64,000 nt of DNA from Phanerochaete sordida (taxonomy: Eukaryota; Basidiomycota; Agaricomycetes; Polyporales; Phanerochaetaceae), in assembly GCA_019973155.2 (NCBI GenBank), contig BPQB01000017.1:186001-250000 (forward strand). The letters run 5' to 3'. This document shows positions 44,440 to 56,001 of the stretch, in pieces (the stretch's first letter is position 1; every line of letters begins with the position of its first letter). The notes beneath the pieces were generated by a model. That model saw only the letters and a list, made by a program, of their open reading frames with translations, made no database searches and had not been told where the DNA came from. A program made the translations under genes and the position numbers.

Positions 44440-47228
44440 ATGTCTGAGGGTTCTCCGGTGCCAGTGCTTCCACCCGGTCTGTTTCTGGGACCATTTCTCA
44501 TTGGTACTATGATATGTGCTATGTACGTCTTCTCGCTAGTATTCATGCTTCTAGAACTGACTGCTCGCTGTTTAGCTTTTTTGGTCTTCTCTGCCTGCAG
44601 TGTTATGGGGCACTGCGCCCGTCGAAGGCACCAGAGCTGGGTCCCTACGGACCATGGCTAGTGAGTGCATGATAAGCTCAAAACTACAGCCCCTAAATCT
44701 TCTCGCAGATAGCGGCCATTTGGTGTGCACGCCTTGTGTTGCGGACCGAGGGTACAAACGCCGCACGAGGGACGACAAACGGGGACGACGACGACGAGGC
44801 GCGGCGGAGCGAGTCACGCAGCTGGCGCACAACTTGTTCAGCTGTCCGTATTGACCAAGTTAACATTAGCATAGTAAACTACCATACAACGGAGGCTTAC
44901 CTGTCCGTATTGACCAAGAGGTCGAGATGACGGACAGGCTACAGGAGCAGGGGTATATATACTACTGAGGGCTGCGCACGGACCAGGCAATCATGTGATG
45001 TGAAGGTCGCGCGCGTTTCAGAGCGCTTGGGATCGAAGGGCGAAACAGGTCGGAGATGCATCAGCGTGGCTGAGTATTCCGGGCCTTTCGGCGAGGCTGC
45101 GTCCGGGGAGTCATCAGGCATGATGGTTTCGGCCCGGGGAGATCACGAGGCTACGCGCAGAGCCCTGGGGCTGTTCTGACACGTGATGGACCGACAGTGA
45201 CGCGCGTCGGGGACGCTGGCGGCTGTGGTGTGATGCGCCATCAGGAGCGCTGGCGTCTGTGCCACGCGCGTGCCCTGGGCGGCTATGACTCCGGATGCGT
45301 CGAGGGCTGCTCGAGCGCTGGATTAAACCAGGGAAAATCGCAATAAATCGGCGAAAAATAGGGCAGGACCGTCATATCCATGACACCTTGAGTCGCGGTT
45401 CGTTGATTCGCTTTTGACCACCATGTAGGTCTCTCAATGCCTTCAACTTGTTTGCTGCTGTCTGGTCATGCTACCTGTAAGTATGTCGTGGCCTTTAGCG
45501 CAGACTGCGGAACGAAGGTGGTTCTGAACACATTGCAGATTCATGATAACGCAATTTGGATGGCAGCCGGAAAAGATAGCATCCGGACCAATTCCATGGT
45601 ACGTGCAGTGCCTAGTCTGGCATGACGACCTAACGCTGAGTCGACATTGAAGGAGTCCTATGGTACGTATTTGCCACTTGTCTAGTCATATGGCGCTCAT
45701 ATCACCGCTGTAGGCGATATATGTCTCGACAGTGCGTCGCACACAGGCCGAGCTGCCCGAGGAAGCTGATCATCTCGAGTACAGGCTCTCAGCAACAGCG
45801 TTGTCCAGGGGTATGTCCGATTGATCCGCTGTGACCTTGATAGATCATGATGCAGCCTTTCCAGATGGTTCGTGTGGCGTATTCGGGAATGTAAGCAGAT
45901 GCCTTCGCCGAGGTCGACATGTACCTGGTGATAAATGACTCTCGATTATCAGACTCAAAGTCCCATGCGCTCGTCCCTGCAGTACTGGTACGCTTCGTCT
46001 CACGCCGTAACGCGCCGGCTCCTACGAGCTGAATGTTTTGCGGCGATAGGGTTTTGGTGTCATGGCTACGTGTTGTGCGTTGTATCATCTGCGAGCAGAG
46101 GCATTCTTTGCAGCGCTGACAGCGCGGCAACGGTCCAGGTCTTATGCTCGGTATGTTCCATAATCACTTTTCAATGCTTCCTACCGACGCCGTCTGCAGC
46201 TCTAGCGGGGAAAAGGTGAGTATCACGGATATTCGCGCTCATTTTTACTCAAGCAGTGTCTGCAGCATCGTCATCGGCTCTTTCAGCAATTTTCACAAGC
46301 TCAACGTGGGTGCGGCTGCGTGTTTCGTATCTCATCGCTCATGTTCGCCTTTGTATCGCTTTAGGCTCTATTCTACGTCACCATTGCCGCCGACGCGATC
46401 ACAAACCTCGGTATTACCGTCGCTCTGTCCCTCTTCATGAGTCGTAAGCGAAGGTCGCCGTTGTACCGGTGCGCTTGCCGCTACGCTCACGCTTCACACT
46501 GCTGACCTCTTCATGTGAGCAGCTGGGATTATTTGATCACTGCACCTGTGATCTACATGTCGAACGCGGGTATATTCTGCCTGTAGGTGGCCTATCATCG
46601 GATAATCATCTCACGCTCATCTTTCTGCGCAGAATTGAGATCTTCGTCACGTTCATTCTCGTGGGTCTCATCATTGAGAAATGATTCTCTGGTCTGAGAA
46701 ATTGCGGATTTACAGAGGATCTCCCGCCCCGATGATTTTATTTTCTTCGGATGTGAGCCCAATCACGTCCGCTGTTATAATCTGAGCTGAGAATTATCAG
46801 TCCTGATTCCGTATAGCACTCGTGAGTACACGCTCAGGTCGCATACACACCGCTGACATGCGAGGCTCCTGCAGTGTATGCCAATGCTCTGCTGGGATTG
46901 TACGTGTAATCCCCGCTGGCCTTTCGTATACATCTGACGAAGATCTAGCCTGAACACAGGAGTCATAACGAACAAGCTGCGGACGCAGCAGTCCAGCGTC
47001 GCGCTCCGGAGCTTCAACGACCCCGCCTCTCCTGGCAGACAGCACGTCATTCATGCCGATATGGAGCGCGCGATGGTACGATCTGGACCTGGCTTGTATG
47101 CAGTTTGTAGATGCTCACAAATTGTGCCGTAGGACATCGGCTCCGACTCTCAGGTCACCAGCGAGATGCCGCTGACGGTGCGCGTCGAACGGATCGTAGA
47201 AGACGAGAAGGAGAAGACAGCCCTGTAG
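44440..47228 (+). CDS. DUF6534-like multi-pass membrane protein, possibly degenerate
   Basis: Exon 1 (44440-44522) starts MSEGSPVPVLPPGLFLGPFL, and exon 2 (44576-44660) continues 'FFGLLCLQCYGALRP'; both match the first TM segment of DUF6534/DUF6533-type proteins of Agaricomycetes. Later pieces include 'ALFYVTIAADAITNLGITVALSLFM' around 46370-46440, 'YLITAPVIYMSNAGIFCL' around 46530-46590, a C-terminal polar exon near 46950-47070 ('LRTQQSSVALRSFNDP'), and a last exon ending 'VEDEKEKTAL' at 47228. The middle (about 44840-45430) does not look coding and contains a short direct repeat, so the gene may be interrupted. Function of the family is unknown. Confidence 0.5.
44845..44920. repeat. Short direct repeat GTCCGTATTGACCAAG
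   Basis: Two copies of the 16-mer lie about 57 bp apart inside the poorly coding part of the DUF6534-like gene. They may be a footprint of an insertion. Confidence 0.55.
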
Positions 47229-47677
47229 GGAGTTGTATGTGCCAGATTACGTAGAAATCGTTTGCATCCACATCGACTATGCCAGAGAAGCAGACAATTA
47301 TTTATTAGTGTGACATGAAACTCATATTGCCTGCTATGCACGACGCTAGTGACGGATCGAATTCTTCAGTCTCGCGCAGAAGCGTGTATAGTAGCAATCA
47401 CCTGCAGGCTAATACGTGAAAGCATGCACAGGACGACCACAGACGTGTAGTCATGGCAGGCGATGACCTATCCAAGGCGCCTCGCGCGCCTGCCTTATCG
47501 AGGATAAGGCGGCACAAAATGGCGGGACAACAAGGACAGCCTTATGCGGGGGTTGCCGTCCGAGGCTGTCTGGCCACCTCTCTTGCTCGCCCTCTCTTTG
47601 CCACATCGCTCAACCCTGTTTCTAGCATCTGCACTCGAGCCCACCTCTTCCACCTTCCCACCTTCCCATCCCGCTCC
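47229..47677. other. Intergenic, upstream of zinc-finger gene D
   Basis: A short in-frame ORF extends upstream from 47678 to 47453, but it is rich in residues typical of non-coding GC-rich leader. No other feature is seen. Confidence 0.4.
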
Positions 47678-49044
47678 ATGGCCAAACCCGTGAAACCGAC
47701 CTTTGATGTAAGCGTGATCAGCGCATCTGCGCTCGGTCGTAACTGATAAGCGGCCCTGTAGTCCGAACAGAATGACGTCCCGTGTCCGATCTGCGGCACT
47801 GGAGCGCGGGGAGCTGCTTTGAAGGCGCACATACGGTCGCAGCATAAGACTGAGCTTATAAGGAGGACTCGTGTGACCGGAAAGAAAAAGGCCAAGCTGT
47901 GAGTCTCAACTACGACCCGTGCGTATAGCATTAAGGTGAATTGAACCGTGAGCCTAGGTCCGTCACATGTGCTTGGCATACAGTCGGATGCACGTATGTC
48001 GCGCGTTCGCACGGAAACATGGATGTGCATCACAACCGTCACCTCATGCTGAAGCCATATCGATGCCCGCATACCGACGGGGAGAAGGAGCCGAACCACG
48101 TGCCCGAGAATCCGAACCCTCAGTGCCCATACCAAACCGCGGATCCCTCTGCGCTTAAGAAGCACCGCGAACATGAACATGGCTTCAAGCCATCGAACAC
48201 GGACGCTTCACACAACGGGACACCGCGCGAAGTGACACCGTCTGACGACGGGCTGACTATCGAAGTGCAGACCCCCTCGTCTCCGACGCTTCTGTCTCCG
48301 GATGAGTTCACCCCCGCAAGTGATTTCACACCAGGAGGAGCCGTACGCCGCAGCAGATCTTCCTCTCGCGCTCGGTTCTCCCCGTATCCTCCGTCAAGTC
48401 CGGTCGAAGCTTCCTCGACCTCCTCGGACCAAGCTTTGGATTCCCAAGCATCATTCGCTTCGTGCCCTGTACCAGCTCTCCTCGACTCTATCGTCTTCCC
48501 CGTTCCCGAACCTGCGCTCCCTCAACCCTCCAAAGCTGCCGCAGACTCAAACTCTGCTGATGATCCTGCGACTGTGGCGGCAGGGGCAAGCGCCACAACC
48601 ACCGACTTGGGCGACGAGACAGCGGGCGCGGAGCTTGCTGATGCTCAACCGCGGAGCCAGATCGACGACTTGATTGCAACACTCAGAACGCTCGCCGCGG
48701 AGCCACCTAGTCCAGCCTTTGAAGACGGCTTTTGCGAGAACGCTCTCCTCGCTAGCCCCGCGAGCCCCCGCTTCGGCACTGCGTCTTACGATCCCAGAGT
48801 CGAGCTGGCGCTTCTCCCCGACGCCGGCGCAAACGACCTACCTGACGCCTTTACGAGCTTGCACGCGGGTGTTCCGCCGCTTTCTCCCATCTTAATTCCA
48901 CGCTATGGCCTGGCGTACGCCGGCCATCCTGGGCTCATCGAGCCTGGATGGTCCCCTGCGGTCATTGCGGAGGCCTCGAGGCTGGAGAATGACGGGCCTC
49001 CGACATGGGAATACTTTAACACGCATATTATGCCCCATATCTGA
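47678..49044 (+). CDS. C2H2-like zinc-finger protein D
   Basis: Three exons (47678-47707, 47762-47898, 47958-49044) encode 417 residues. Exon 2 is 137 nt, identical in length to exon 2 of proteins A, B and C, which supports common descent. Exon 2 has a good C2H2 finger ('PCPICGTGARGAALKAHIRSQH'). Exon 3 begins with a second cluster ('VTCAWHTVGCTYVARSHGNMDVHHNRH') and a third ('KPYRCPHTDGE', 'NPQCPYQTADPSALKKHREHEH'). The tail is Ser/Pro/Ala-rich and acidic, like an activation region. Its upstream does not share the A/B/C duplication, so it is an older paralogue. It is likely a nuclear nucleic-acid-binding protein. Confidence 0.75.
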
Positions 49045-49759
49045 GGCCAGCTTGGATACAAGATCTGACACCGATCTCCCTGTACACCCATCTCCGGCGC
49101 CGTGGTCGTCTCGAACGATCTCTTTGTAGAGCTTCCATATAACGGACATTGTTTACACACGCTTGATATACCCAGACATTGATACCCAAGACCATGGACT
49201 CATTATTTGAGTGTAGAAGTATTACAGTTCCTGTAGCAGCTACCCACTTGTCGAGCTCCTGCAATAGCGGACTCGGCATCGCCCCAGTATACCGATGGTT
49301 TCAACAACACGTCATGAGTATTTCCTTGAAAATTCCGGCGGTACAGCTCCGAAAGATAGAGCATAACAGGCTTTATATCTGAGAAGTATGGCCGATAGCA
49401 GATGCTGACGATCCGGACGCGACCAGCTGCAGTCGAGCTGAACAGTGGCTGGACGACGCTCTACCACATGGTCTCCACGTGGTGAAGCGCCTTTGCTCTT
49501 CCAGGTCCGGCTTCGGACAGCCCTTCGTACCATAACGTGGACCACGACATTCTCGCTCCTGCAAACGCATTCTGAGATGGAACGCGCATGAGAAGCTATT
49601 CCAGATTCTTGGGAGGGAACGAGGCTGGGATTGGACAGCTGTTGGGCGCATACGGAGCGAAAAACGGCGGATGGCTTACAAATTTTCACCATTTGCCTGC
49701 ACTTCCAGCCACCAGCGTCGTCGTCTTCTGCTTCACGCGACAAGCCAGACCTTTTGAGT
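49045..49759. other. Intergenic between zinc-finger gene D and unit C
   Basis: No exon chain or domain is visible. Short ORFs on both strands are not supported. Confidence 0.4.
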
Positions 49760-52700
49760 TCACCGCCTACGCCTGCCGAGATGCGACGTATAAAACTCGC
49801 AGCGTCCCGCCGAAGCCGTCGTGAGCCGCGATGGCACGCGAGGGCCCTTCTCCTTTCTTTCTCGCCCCCATGAGCCCCCTGTCTCGACATTACGCCTAAC
49901 AATCAGCTGCACGCGATCGCTTTGCGTTCACATACCGTGAAACGCGTCTGTGTTCCGCTTGAAGTGGCGACACTGGGAGAGGTATAAGCTGGCACGCTGG
50001 ACGCGTTTTTCGGCTTCCAAAGCGCGACAAAGCGTGTCATTTAGTATCCGGTACACCTTGACCCGTTTTTCGTCGTCGCTCTCAACTCTTACTGACGTGG
50101 ATATTGTTTAGAGGTATGCATGGCGTGTCGCTTTGCGTAGGACGTCCGAATCATCCGGCGGTGTCTGCGTAATGTCGTGCCGACAGCGTATGGCGACGAC
50201 GCATAAACGCGATATTCATGCCCTTACGACGTCTTCTACGCGAAAGATGCATCTTCGTCGCGCCCGCCCTGCCGCTGTTCGCAACGAGCGGCTCTGTAAC
50301 GCATGCATCTTCCCACGTACGTGTAATATTCCACGTGAAAATGCCACTTCGCAACAACCATCGCTGCGCGAACCCTGTCCCGGGACTGTTATTCCCTTGC
50401 CTCTTACCACCACCTGCACCCCAACCCGCGTCGTTCGCCGTCTGCGCCCTCTTCGCACCCGATGGTGAACCTCTCCGCTTTTTCTGCTCTCATCGACGCG
50501 TCCAACGTGCCTTTTATTCGTCCCGATGCGCCCAAGTTAGACGCGCGATGACCTGTCGCGCCGTCTGCGCTTTGTAGCAAGCCACCGGAGTACAAAGCGC
50601 GTCGAAAAGTGCAGGTACGCTTTGCCAAATTACACCATATTATTCTGAGCTGGCCTCTTACGCTACATGGTCCGCAGGCTCCAAAGGTCTCCTCGTTACC
50701 ACGATGGGTCCCATTCCCACGAGAACTGTACGCGGCCTCCACTCTCGAGAAGCGCAAAGAAAATATTTGCGTCTTTCGACCCATCCCTCGGTCCCCTCCG
50801 CATACTTTTTCCCGCCCAGCGCCCCGACACGTCTTCGCATCGTCTCCGTCGCTGCTCTGGGTCCACGGGTCCTCTGAGGCGCTGAGGGCGCGCCCACAGA
50901 ACCAAATAATTGCCCAGTAGGATTTAAGCCTCAATTTGGCCCTGTTGTCGCTTACCTTTAGCCACTCCCGTCCTCCGCGCCCGGCCACACTACCGTTCGC
51001 GTCCCCTCCCCCAATCACGCTTCAAAGCATCCTAAACCAACCTCAGTGACTGTCAGATGACGAATATCAACGACAAGAAGGGGCCCAAGGTCCCGCGCAT
51101 TGTATGTGCAGCTCCTCTATGCGACGACTCGCGACTAAACGGCGCGACCGTTCCGTGACTGTTTTAGTCTGAAGAGGAGGAGCTCCCCTTCTGCCCCGTT
51201 CGCGTTTGCAAGTATTCGAGGGAGAATGGTGGAGGGCTAGGGACCTATGAAGATCTTCTGAAGCACTATGAGGAGGCGCATGCTAACGATCGCGATGGCG
51301 AAGGGTGAGTCTCCTCTCATACGTCGCTGTGCCTAGCCGTCTGAGCGCGTGACTGGACCCCGAACAGCCACAACGTATGCCCTTACATGCCCAAGTACGC
51401 TCTCACGAAGACCCCCTGCAAGCTGTTCGCCAGTACCCGGAACGTCGTCGACCATCTCGCCTACCACTACGACGTGAGGAGGTACCCCTGCGACTTCAAA
51501 CGCGGAAGTTGCGAACGCTACAACCCGAAGGACCGCAACGCAGTCCGATGTGACCACCGTGCATTCGACAGATCTGCCCTGCTCAAGCATTTCAAGTCTG
51601 AACACTCGCCCTCGACTGGGCAGGAAGCAGCACAGAGAGGAAACGCCGCCGCGACCACCAGCAGCGGAGCGAACACTCAAGGCGCCGCCATGGCCTCCAC
51701 GGCCGTTCATGACGCGCCAACGCCAGAGTCTACCCACGCGGCCACTCCTGGCCCGTCCTCGACGCCCACGACGTCCCGCGAGCTCGACGGCGCAGGCGAT
51801 GCTCTGGTAGCGCGGCATGTCACGGGACCTATCGCACAAGCGTCTAGCACCGCCCTCACGCAGGCGAGCGGCCGGGCCTACCTTCCAGTTGCTGCCCCGT
51901 CTGCCGACGCGTTCGTGCCCGCCAGTAACCCCTCCTTCACGACCGTCCCTGCTCTGGCGCAGATCAACGTGCCGACGTCTGCGCGCGAGCAGCCACTTGG
52001 AAGCGAGGCCATGTGGACCATGCGCATGACATTGGCCGAGGCCCAGACCGTTCTTGCAAGTCGCGCGAACAACGCGTCGTTGGCGGCTCGCGTGCCTGCT
52101 GTCCCGCACGCCGCCGTCGTCAGCGCTCCCACTAACTCGTCGCCGCGTCCAGCAGCTCTGCGCACCCCCCGCGTCTCCCGCGCCTCCCGCTTCGCACCTT
52201 ATTCCTCCCCGATGATGCGTCCAAGCTCTATCCCCGTGCAGATGCCGGTCGCGCAGCCTTTTCATTCTGCTCCCCGCTCGTATAGCGAGCCCGCCGCCGA
52301 CTTCGTCTACAACGGGCCCGATCCCTTCATCGAGATTGCGAACCTCGTCCCGACGCAGCAACCCGGAAGGTACAGCCCCGTTCAGCGCGATCTCGCCCAG
52401 CACGCTCAAGCTGCGCTCGCTCACCACACTTCCGCGCACGGTGCCTCTGCTGGAACTGCCGCGGCGCAGGAGTTCCATGCTGGCTATCCGAACAGGTGGA
52501 ATGTCGCTGCTGGCGTTGGCTACCAGCCCGATACCGCCCGCTACGCTGCGCCCGTCTCCACCGCGAACTTCGCCCCGGGAACGTACCCTGCCATTTCCGC
52601 CTCACACGCCGCACCCGCTCAGTCTCTTAACCCAGCGTGCAATCAACCCGCGCCTGCGTCCGACCAAGATCCCGGGTACCAGTACATCACCGAGTCGATC

Positions 52701-53375
52701 GGCGCCGAGCCCTGGGTCCGCCTGCAGGAGGCGTACGGGCGGCAGCACAACGCGCAGGCGATGGCTTACGCGTACGAGACGCTGCAGAATGCCGGATTCA
52801 CGCCTGGCTCATCCACGCTCATGCAACCCGCGCTCCAAGCTGCGAAACACCAGGTAGTGCCGAGCTACGCACCGCTCGGCCAGGACGCCATTCCGCGCCA
52901 CCTCGCGGCGCAGTCCCCTGGCAGCGACGGCGGCGAGGTGGGATTCCTGCAGGCACAGGTTGTGCAGGCTCCAGACGAGTTCGCTGGCTTTGCCATGCAC
53001 CCGGCGTCGTTCCAGTAGGCCTCGCGCGAGGTCCCTAGTCACATCGTTGATTTCTTCGATTCCACCCACACGCTTCCCGGAACATTCTGTTTACGTTCCA
53101 CGATCGCCTATGCTCTATCTCATCTCTCCATCTCATCCTCACCGTGCATTTCTCTCCGTCGCCTATCGCCTTTTGGATACCGCACATCCCGTAGACTTAC
53201 CATACGCCGCTCACGGACTCTTCATCACTAGCTCGCAGTCACCCACATCGCTCGCCGTAAGTACATCTCATTTGCTTTGTTGTTTGTATTTATGTATCCG
53301 TAGCACTGTAGTACTGTCACCTGCGCAAAGCTCGTGGACCGTTCCGTTATAATATCGCATCGTCCTAGACAAGAT
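49760..53375 (+). repeat. Segmental duplication unit C (zinc-finger gene plus upstream)
   Basis: It shares with A and B the upstream blocks around 'GCCGTCGTGAGCCGCGATGG' and 'GGATTTAAGCCTCAATTTGG' (50920-50940), the whole gene, and the terminal block 'CCGTTATAATATCGCATCGTCCTAGACAAG' ending near 53373. The left boundary is estimated at 49700-49780; the B-type sequence further upstream is not seen here. Confidence 0.72.
51057..53018 (+). CDS. C2H2-like zinc-finger protein C
   Basis: Three exons (51057-51101, 51168-51304, 51368-53018) encode 610 residues. Exon 2 is 137 nt. It carries 'FCPVRVCKYSRENGGG' and 'LLKHYEEAH'; exon 3 has 'NVCPYMPKYALTKTPCKLF', 'DHLAYHYDVRRYPCDFKRGSC' and 'VRCDHRAFDRSALLKHFKSEH'. 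The finger region is almost the same as in protein A, so A and C are the closest pair there, while the Ala/Pro/Ser-rich tail has drifted and ends differently ('FAMHPASFQ'). Nucleic-acid binding is inferred. Confidence 0.78.
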
Positions 53376-53820
53376 TGCTGATATACGGTCCAGACGCTTC
53401 AGGTACGCTTATAGCGCGTCGTTGAATCTCTCAGGCTCACGTTCCGCAGCCCACTGCGTCGTGAGGCACACCCATGACTGCATGGGCGTGTCTTTCCCTA
53501 CCTGCGATGTGCGGTGCAGTGCGGCCCGACGCCGTGCATATGTGCTCCAAATGTGCGCTATGCTGGCTCTCATGCAGTCCGCCGATCTCCTGATGATGAC
53601 CAGATCTTTGGACGAGCCGTAGACGGTCTCACACTGGTCCATATGCAGCGCATCAACGTTTGCTTTTAGCTATACCGAGAGCCGCCGCGGTACTGCATTT
53701 CCTTTCATCTTTTCGACCCCTATCTAACTGATCGCTTGCGCAGATGGCAGTGGCGTGCTCAATGGCACAGTGTCCGGGATAAAGGACGGCAGAGCACAAT
53801 GGAAGTAGTCTCCCTAGGCC

Positions 53821-53827
53821 TATAAAG
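53821..53827 (+). promoter_or_regulatory. TATA box of zinc-finger-like gene E
   Basis: TATAAAG lies about 118 nt before the ATG at 53939, followed by a CT-rich leader. Confidence 0.5.
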
Positions 53828-53938
53828 CGGACGCCTGTGGCTCCCCCGACATCCCCACTTCTCCCCGGCTCTCCTTCAGCTCTACCTCTGCCATTATTGT
53901 TCCTATTTTCAAAGATTCGATCGATCGATTTACCCTCG

Positions 53939-54958
53939 ATGCCTCCGCGCCGTGAGTACGAATTCTGGTACGACTACGGAGCGGTTCGTGCAACACCCTC
54001 TTCCGCGCCGTCCAACCTGACACCCACGCAGACGCCCCAGAAATCCGTCCCGTGCGACCTCTGCAGCACCTCCCTCCCCCTACCCAAAATGCAAGACCAC
54101 ATGATCAGCGCGCACCTCATCGTGCACGACGGGTACGCGCCCCAGCCCTCCCGCGCACGGCGCACCGCTGACACGACCAGCAGCGTCCCACACTGCCCGT
54201 ACGCCCGCGCGCCCTGGCACTGCCGCAGCACCCCGCCGGCGCACGCCGACATGGCGCTCGGGCTCTGCGCGCTGCGCCTCGACGTCGCGTGCCACCTCGG
54301 CGTCGTTCGCTGGGCGTGCCGCCACCGCGAGCCGCGCGCGGACGGTGCGGACGACGTGCGCCGGCGGTGTGACTTCGTGACGCGGGACTTGGACGAGATT
54401 GTGTGGCATCTTGATGCACACGAGGTTCGGGATGCCAGCGGCGAAGACACGGAGCGCGGCGAGCCAGAGGGCCGCGCCATGCAGGACACCGTCCAGCGCG
54501 CTGGAGCGACCGATTGCGGCTCCGACATCCAAATTGTAGAACGCTGCACGCCCCGCACTGACCCAACGCCGGCTCTGCCCCCAATACTCCGCGTCGCCGA
54601 CGAGGGCTGCGCTCAGAACGCGCGTCCGCTTCTGGCTCTCGGAGACCCGCAAGTCGGTTCGGAGGGCGGCGCGTTCGCAATCGACGGTCGCCTCCAGGGC
54701 CTCGCTGCTCTACACTCGCCCGCCCTTGCCCGCACGCCGATGCGCCGCGATGCCTTCACGGAATACGCTTCTCAGGACGCGTTTCATTTCGATGCAGTCG
54801 GCGGACCGCTCTCGTCTGCAGCCTACGAGCCTCCTGTGCAGCTCGGCGCAACGGGACTCTCCCTTCACAGTGTCGTCGAGCGGCTCCGGTGCGCATCTTT
54901 GCAGGCGCAGTCGTCGGGCATCCGCAAGACGGCGCGCACGTCACAGGGCGAGGCGTAG
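53939..54958 (+). CDS. Zinc-finger-like protein E
   Basis: A single exon of 339 residues starting MPPRREYEFWYDYG; the in-frame extension upstream to 53837 has no ATG and includes the leader. A C2H2-like unit ('VPCDLCSTSLPLPKMQDHMISAH') is followed by Cys/His-rich stretches ('HCPYARAPWHCRSTPPAH', 'WACRHREPR', 'RRCDFVTRDLDEIVWHLDAH'). The order and spacing mirror proteins A-D, although sequence identity is low. The C-terminal part is acidic and low-complexity. It is a probable distant fifth member of the local family, adjacent to unit C. Confidence 0.6.
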   Translation: MPPRREYEFWYDYGAVRATPSSAPSNLTPTQTPQKSVPCDLCSTSLPLPKMQDHMISAHLIVHDGYAPQPSRARRTADTTSSVPHCPYARAPWHCRSTPPAHADMALGLCALRLDVACHLGVVRWACRHREPRADGADDVRRRCDFVTRDLDEIVWHLDAHEVRDASGEDTERGEPEGRAMQDTVQRAGATDCGSDIQIVERCTPRTDPTPALPPILRVADEGCAQNARPLLALGDPQVGSEGGAFAIDGRLQGLAALHSPALARTPMRRDAFTEYASQDAFHFDAVGGPLSSAAYEPPVQLGATGLSLHSVVERLRCASLQAQSSGIRKTARTSQGEA

Positions 54959-56001
54959 CGCATTTCCCTTGGCTCGTGCGGCGCAGCGCTCTTCACGGCC
55001 ACTGCTGATTATACGCTCAATCCCCATCTTCGATAGTGCTTGTTTCTCCTGATCTAAACGATTTCTGAGTTGTACTGCATGGGTTCTGTCCCCCTGCAAC
55101 TGTTGTACGCTCAGAAGACCGCGATCCACGTAACGTCCCTGTGCTGATTTCTATCGGCGCGCATGCCAGGCTCGCCTCCAGCCTAAATTACGGAAGATGC
55201 GGTACCGCCATTCCTCCATATAGACGCATGACACCGTGCGGGGCTCCCCTGAAACCGCAAGACCCTACTACAAGGCCACCACATGTCCAAGTCGCGCCTT
55301 TTCTCCTCCAGCCCCGCCTCTGCACCCCGTTCCTCATTACCATACGAAGGCCCACGGCAAGCACTCTCGCTCGCACGCACAAGCGGCGTCGCGCACGCGC
55401 CTGCGTTCTAGGATGGGAAGCACCCGAGGACCCTTTCCAGATTCCCAGGCGCTGCTCGCCGTGTCGTGGAATGGAAGCGTTCTCGTGGACGTGCTAGTAA
55501 GACATGCGCTGGGTGGTGGCGCAGGCTGTGGTAGGTGGTTTCGAGTTGGATGGTGACGCGATTATCTTGGAATGCTCTAGATATGCGACTACAGGGTGAC
55601 CAGGCCCTGTGGTACGGGTCAGGAGCGATATAGGGAGGTTGAAGCCGCACTGCGCACGGAGAACAGGCGCGTACGTGCAAACGCTTTGGCATCGAGCCTG
55701 ACATCTTCATAGCGGCGCGATGCACAGCGCACGACGCTCCGGGGCTGTCCAGAGGTATCTCATCCCACGCAGCGGCGGCTGCACCCGTCACGCGGCCGCT
55801 ACACGAGCTTTGTCGTGTTGATGCATGGACGTCTCGCCTTCACAAGAATCCTGCTTCCAATCTTCAAGTCCATACAACTGCTGCCAAACTGCGGCAAGCA
55901 CTCGGCAGGGCATGCCCCTCTGACGGCATAAATACTCTACTGCATCGTCCTCCTTTTTGCAGCCCGCGAGCACCCCCTCAGCGCAATCTCCCTCGACCAC
56001 C
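54959..56001. other. Intergenic region
   Basis: ORFs of up to 127 codons occur on both strands without domain support. A TATA-like CATAAATA lies near 55927, about 70 nt before the next gene. Confidence 0.4.

Noticed and set aside
51333..52478. 381-codon minus-strand ORF over zinc-finger gene C
   Set aside because: An antisense shadow; the plus-strand frame has the conserved fingers and splice sites.
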